Assembly (NCBI GenBank): GCA_030142905.1
Contig: JASJOG010000062.1
Coordinates: 496,001-560,000, forward strand
DNA: 64,000 nucleotides
Direction: 5' to 3'
From: Heliopora coerulea
Lineage: Eukaryota; Cnidaria; Anthozoa; Scleralcyonacea; Helioporidae
Shown piece after piece: positions 63,794 to 64,000 of this stretch (positions within the stretch are counted from its first letter, which is position 1; the number at the start of each line of letters is the position of its first letter). Position numbers and translations under genes: made by a program. Under the pieces are notes generated by a model that made no database searches, had not been told where the DNA came from, and saw nothing but the letters and a program-made list of their open reading frames with translations.

Positions 63794-64000
63794 GTAACAC
63801 ACTCAAACGCAAATACAAAAACAAATCTCTTTCAACTGAAAATCCACCTGATGATGACAATTTGCCTAAGCAATGGATCCGCATTCTTTATCTCGGCAAA
63901 CGAAGCGAAAATCTCGTCAACTCCTGTCTAAAAAAAATCCGACGCTGCTTTCATGAGTAAGCCGGTTAAACTCATCGTTATTTACGACACTAAGAAAATC
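63794..64000 (+). pseudogene. PLE2 3' part, right copy (runs off window)
   Basis: Resumes the PLE frame after E2 (acactcaaacgcaaatac), continues to KQWIRI-YLGKRSENLVNSC, then after the eight-A run (63932-63939) to MSKPVKLIVIYDTKKI at the window end. One substitution relative to the left copy changes IPYLG to ILYLG. The nuclease itself lies beyond the window. Confidence 0.8.

Larger units (their letters stand above)
60947..64000. mobile_element. Penelope-like element PLE2 arranged as a large palindrome carrying a passenger transposon
   Basis: The order is: PLE 3' part with GIY-YIG on the minus strand (60947-61594); E2 transposon, plus orientation and 3'-truncated (61599-62490); PLE reverse-transcriptase segment, plus (62491-62822); complete E2, minus (62827-63789); PLE 3' part, plus (63794-64000, running off the window). 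Positions 61388-62490 and 62898-64000 are inverted copies of equal length (1,103 bases) in which I found only three mismatches. The PLE reading frame is interrupted by E2 at a TTAA. The right end of the element is beyond the window. Confidence 0.85.
62898..64000 (-). repeat. Right arm of 1.1-kb palindrome
   Basis: Inverted copy of 61388-62490. The mismatches I saw are one in the 66-codon frame region (left GGTTGT versus right GATTGT), one in the 147-codon ORF (Thr versus Asn) and one in the nuclease part (ATTCCTTAT versus ATTCTTTAT). There is no net length difference. Confidence 0.93.

Noticed and set aside
1..64000. CRISPR array, bacterial operon, rRNA genes
   Set aside because: No regularly spaced direct repeats with unique spacers, no operon-like gene packing, and no rRNA-like sequence; the DNA is eukaryotic.

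Overview
The window is A+T-rich eukaryotic nuclear DNA from an animal. One conserved gene has eight coding exons with GT-AG introns. Most of the rest is non-coding or transposable-element DNA. Penelope-like elements with GIY-YIG nucleases, a CR1-group LINE with an esterase-type ORF1, a hAT transposon, many MITE-like foldbacks and tRNA-derived SINE-like repeats together suggest an invertebrate, most likely an anthozoan cnidarian such as a stony coral. That assignment is inference; no rRNA or mitochondrial marker is present.

Layout. 1-7.7 kb: no intact gene; a decayed tyrosine-recombinase-like fragment (minus strand, about 700-1320), a hammerhead/Penelope-type repeat near 3.1 kb, and direct and inverted repeats at 5.4-6.0 kb. 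7.7-19.0 kb: a complete plus-strand orthologue of HINFP, the histone H4 transcription factor, reconstructed here as 8 exons coding 545 residues. Its introns hold two SINE-like copies, several GGTT-type microsatellites, a 320-base pyrimidine tract and a possible ghost zinc-finger exon. 21.2-25.9 kb: a nearly full-length but inactivated CR1-group LINE ending in a TCTCTG microsatellite. 26-31 kb: no identified gene, one unexplained open frame, a 320-bp palindrome with hammerhead-like cores, and a MITE. 31.97-34.07 kb: a hAT element with matching terminal inverted repeats and a perfect 8-bp target duplication. 34.55-37.46 kb: a Penelope-like element (PLE1) flanked by a 12-bp target duplication and bounded by 367-bp inverted repeats. 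37.5-54 kb: repeats and unassigned DNA. 54.1-57.0 kb: a probable three-exon gene for an unidentified 283-residue coiled-coil protein. 57-61 kb: MITEs and a truncated LINE 3' end. 60.9-64.0 kb: a second Penelope-like element (PLE2) forming a 1,103-bp near-perfect palindrome around part of its reverse transcriptase. Each palindrome arm carries a copy of a TTAA-flanked transposon with a 147-codon ORF.

The most noteworthy structure is the pair PLE1/PLE2. In both, a copy of the element's 3' region, nuclease end included, lies inverted at its 5' side. In PLE2 the inverted arm also carries a passenger DNA transposon. The TATA-plus-hammerhead-like module of the PLE1 terminal repeats recurs in the palindrome at 27.9-28.2 kb and at 3.1 kb. 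All coordinates and splice sites were read by eye from sequence; no alignment or folding program was run.
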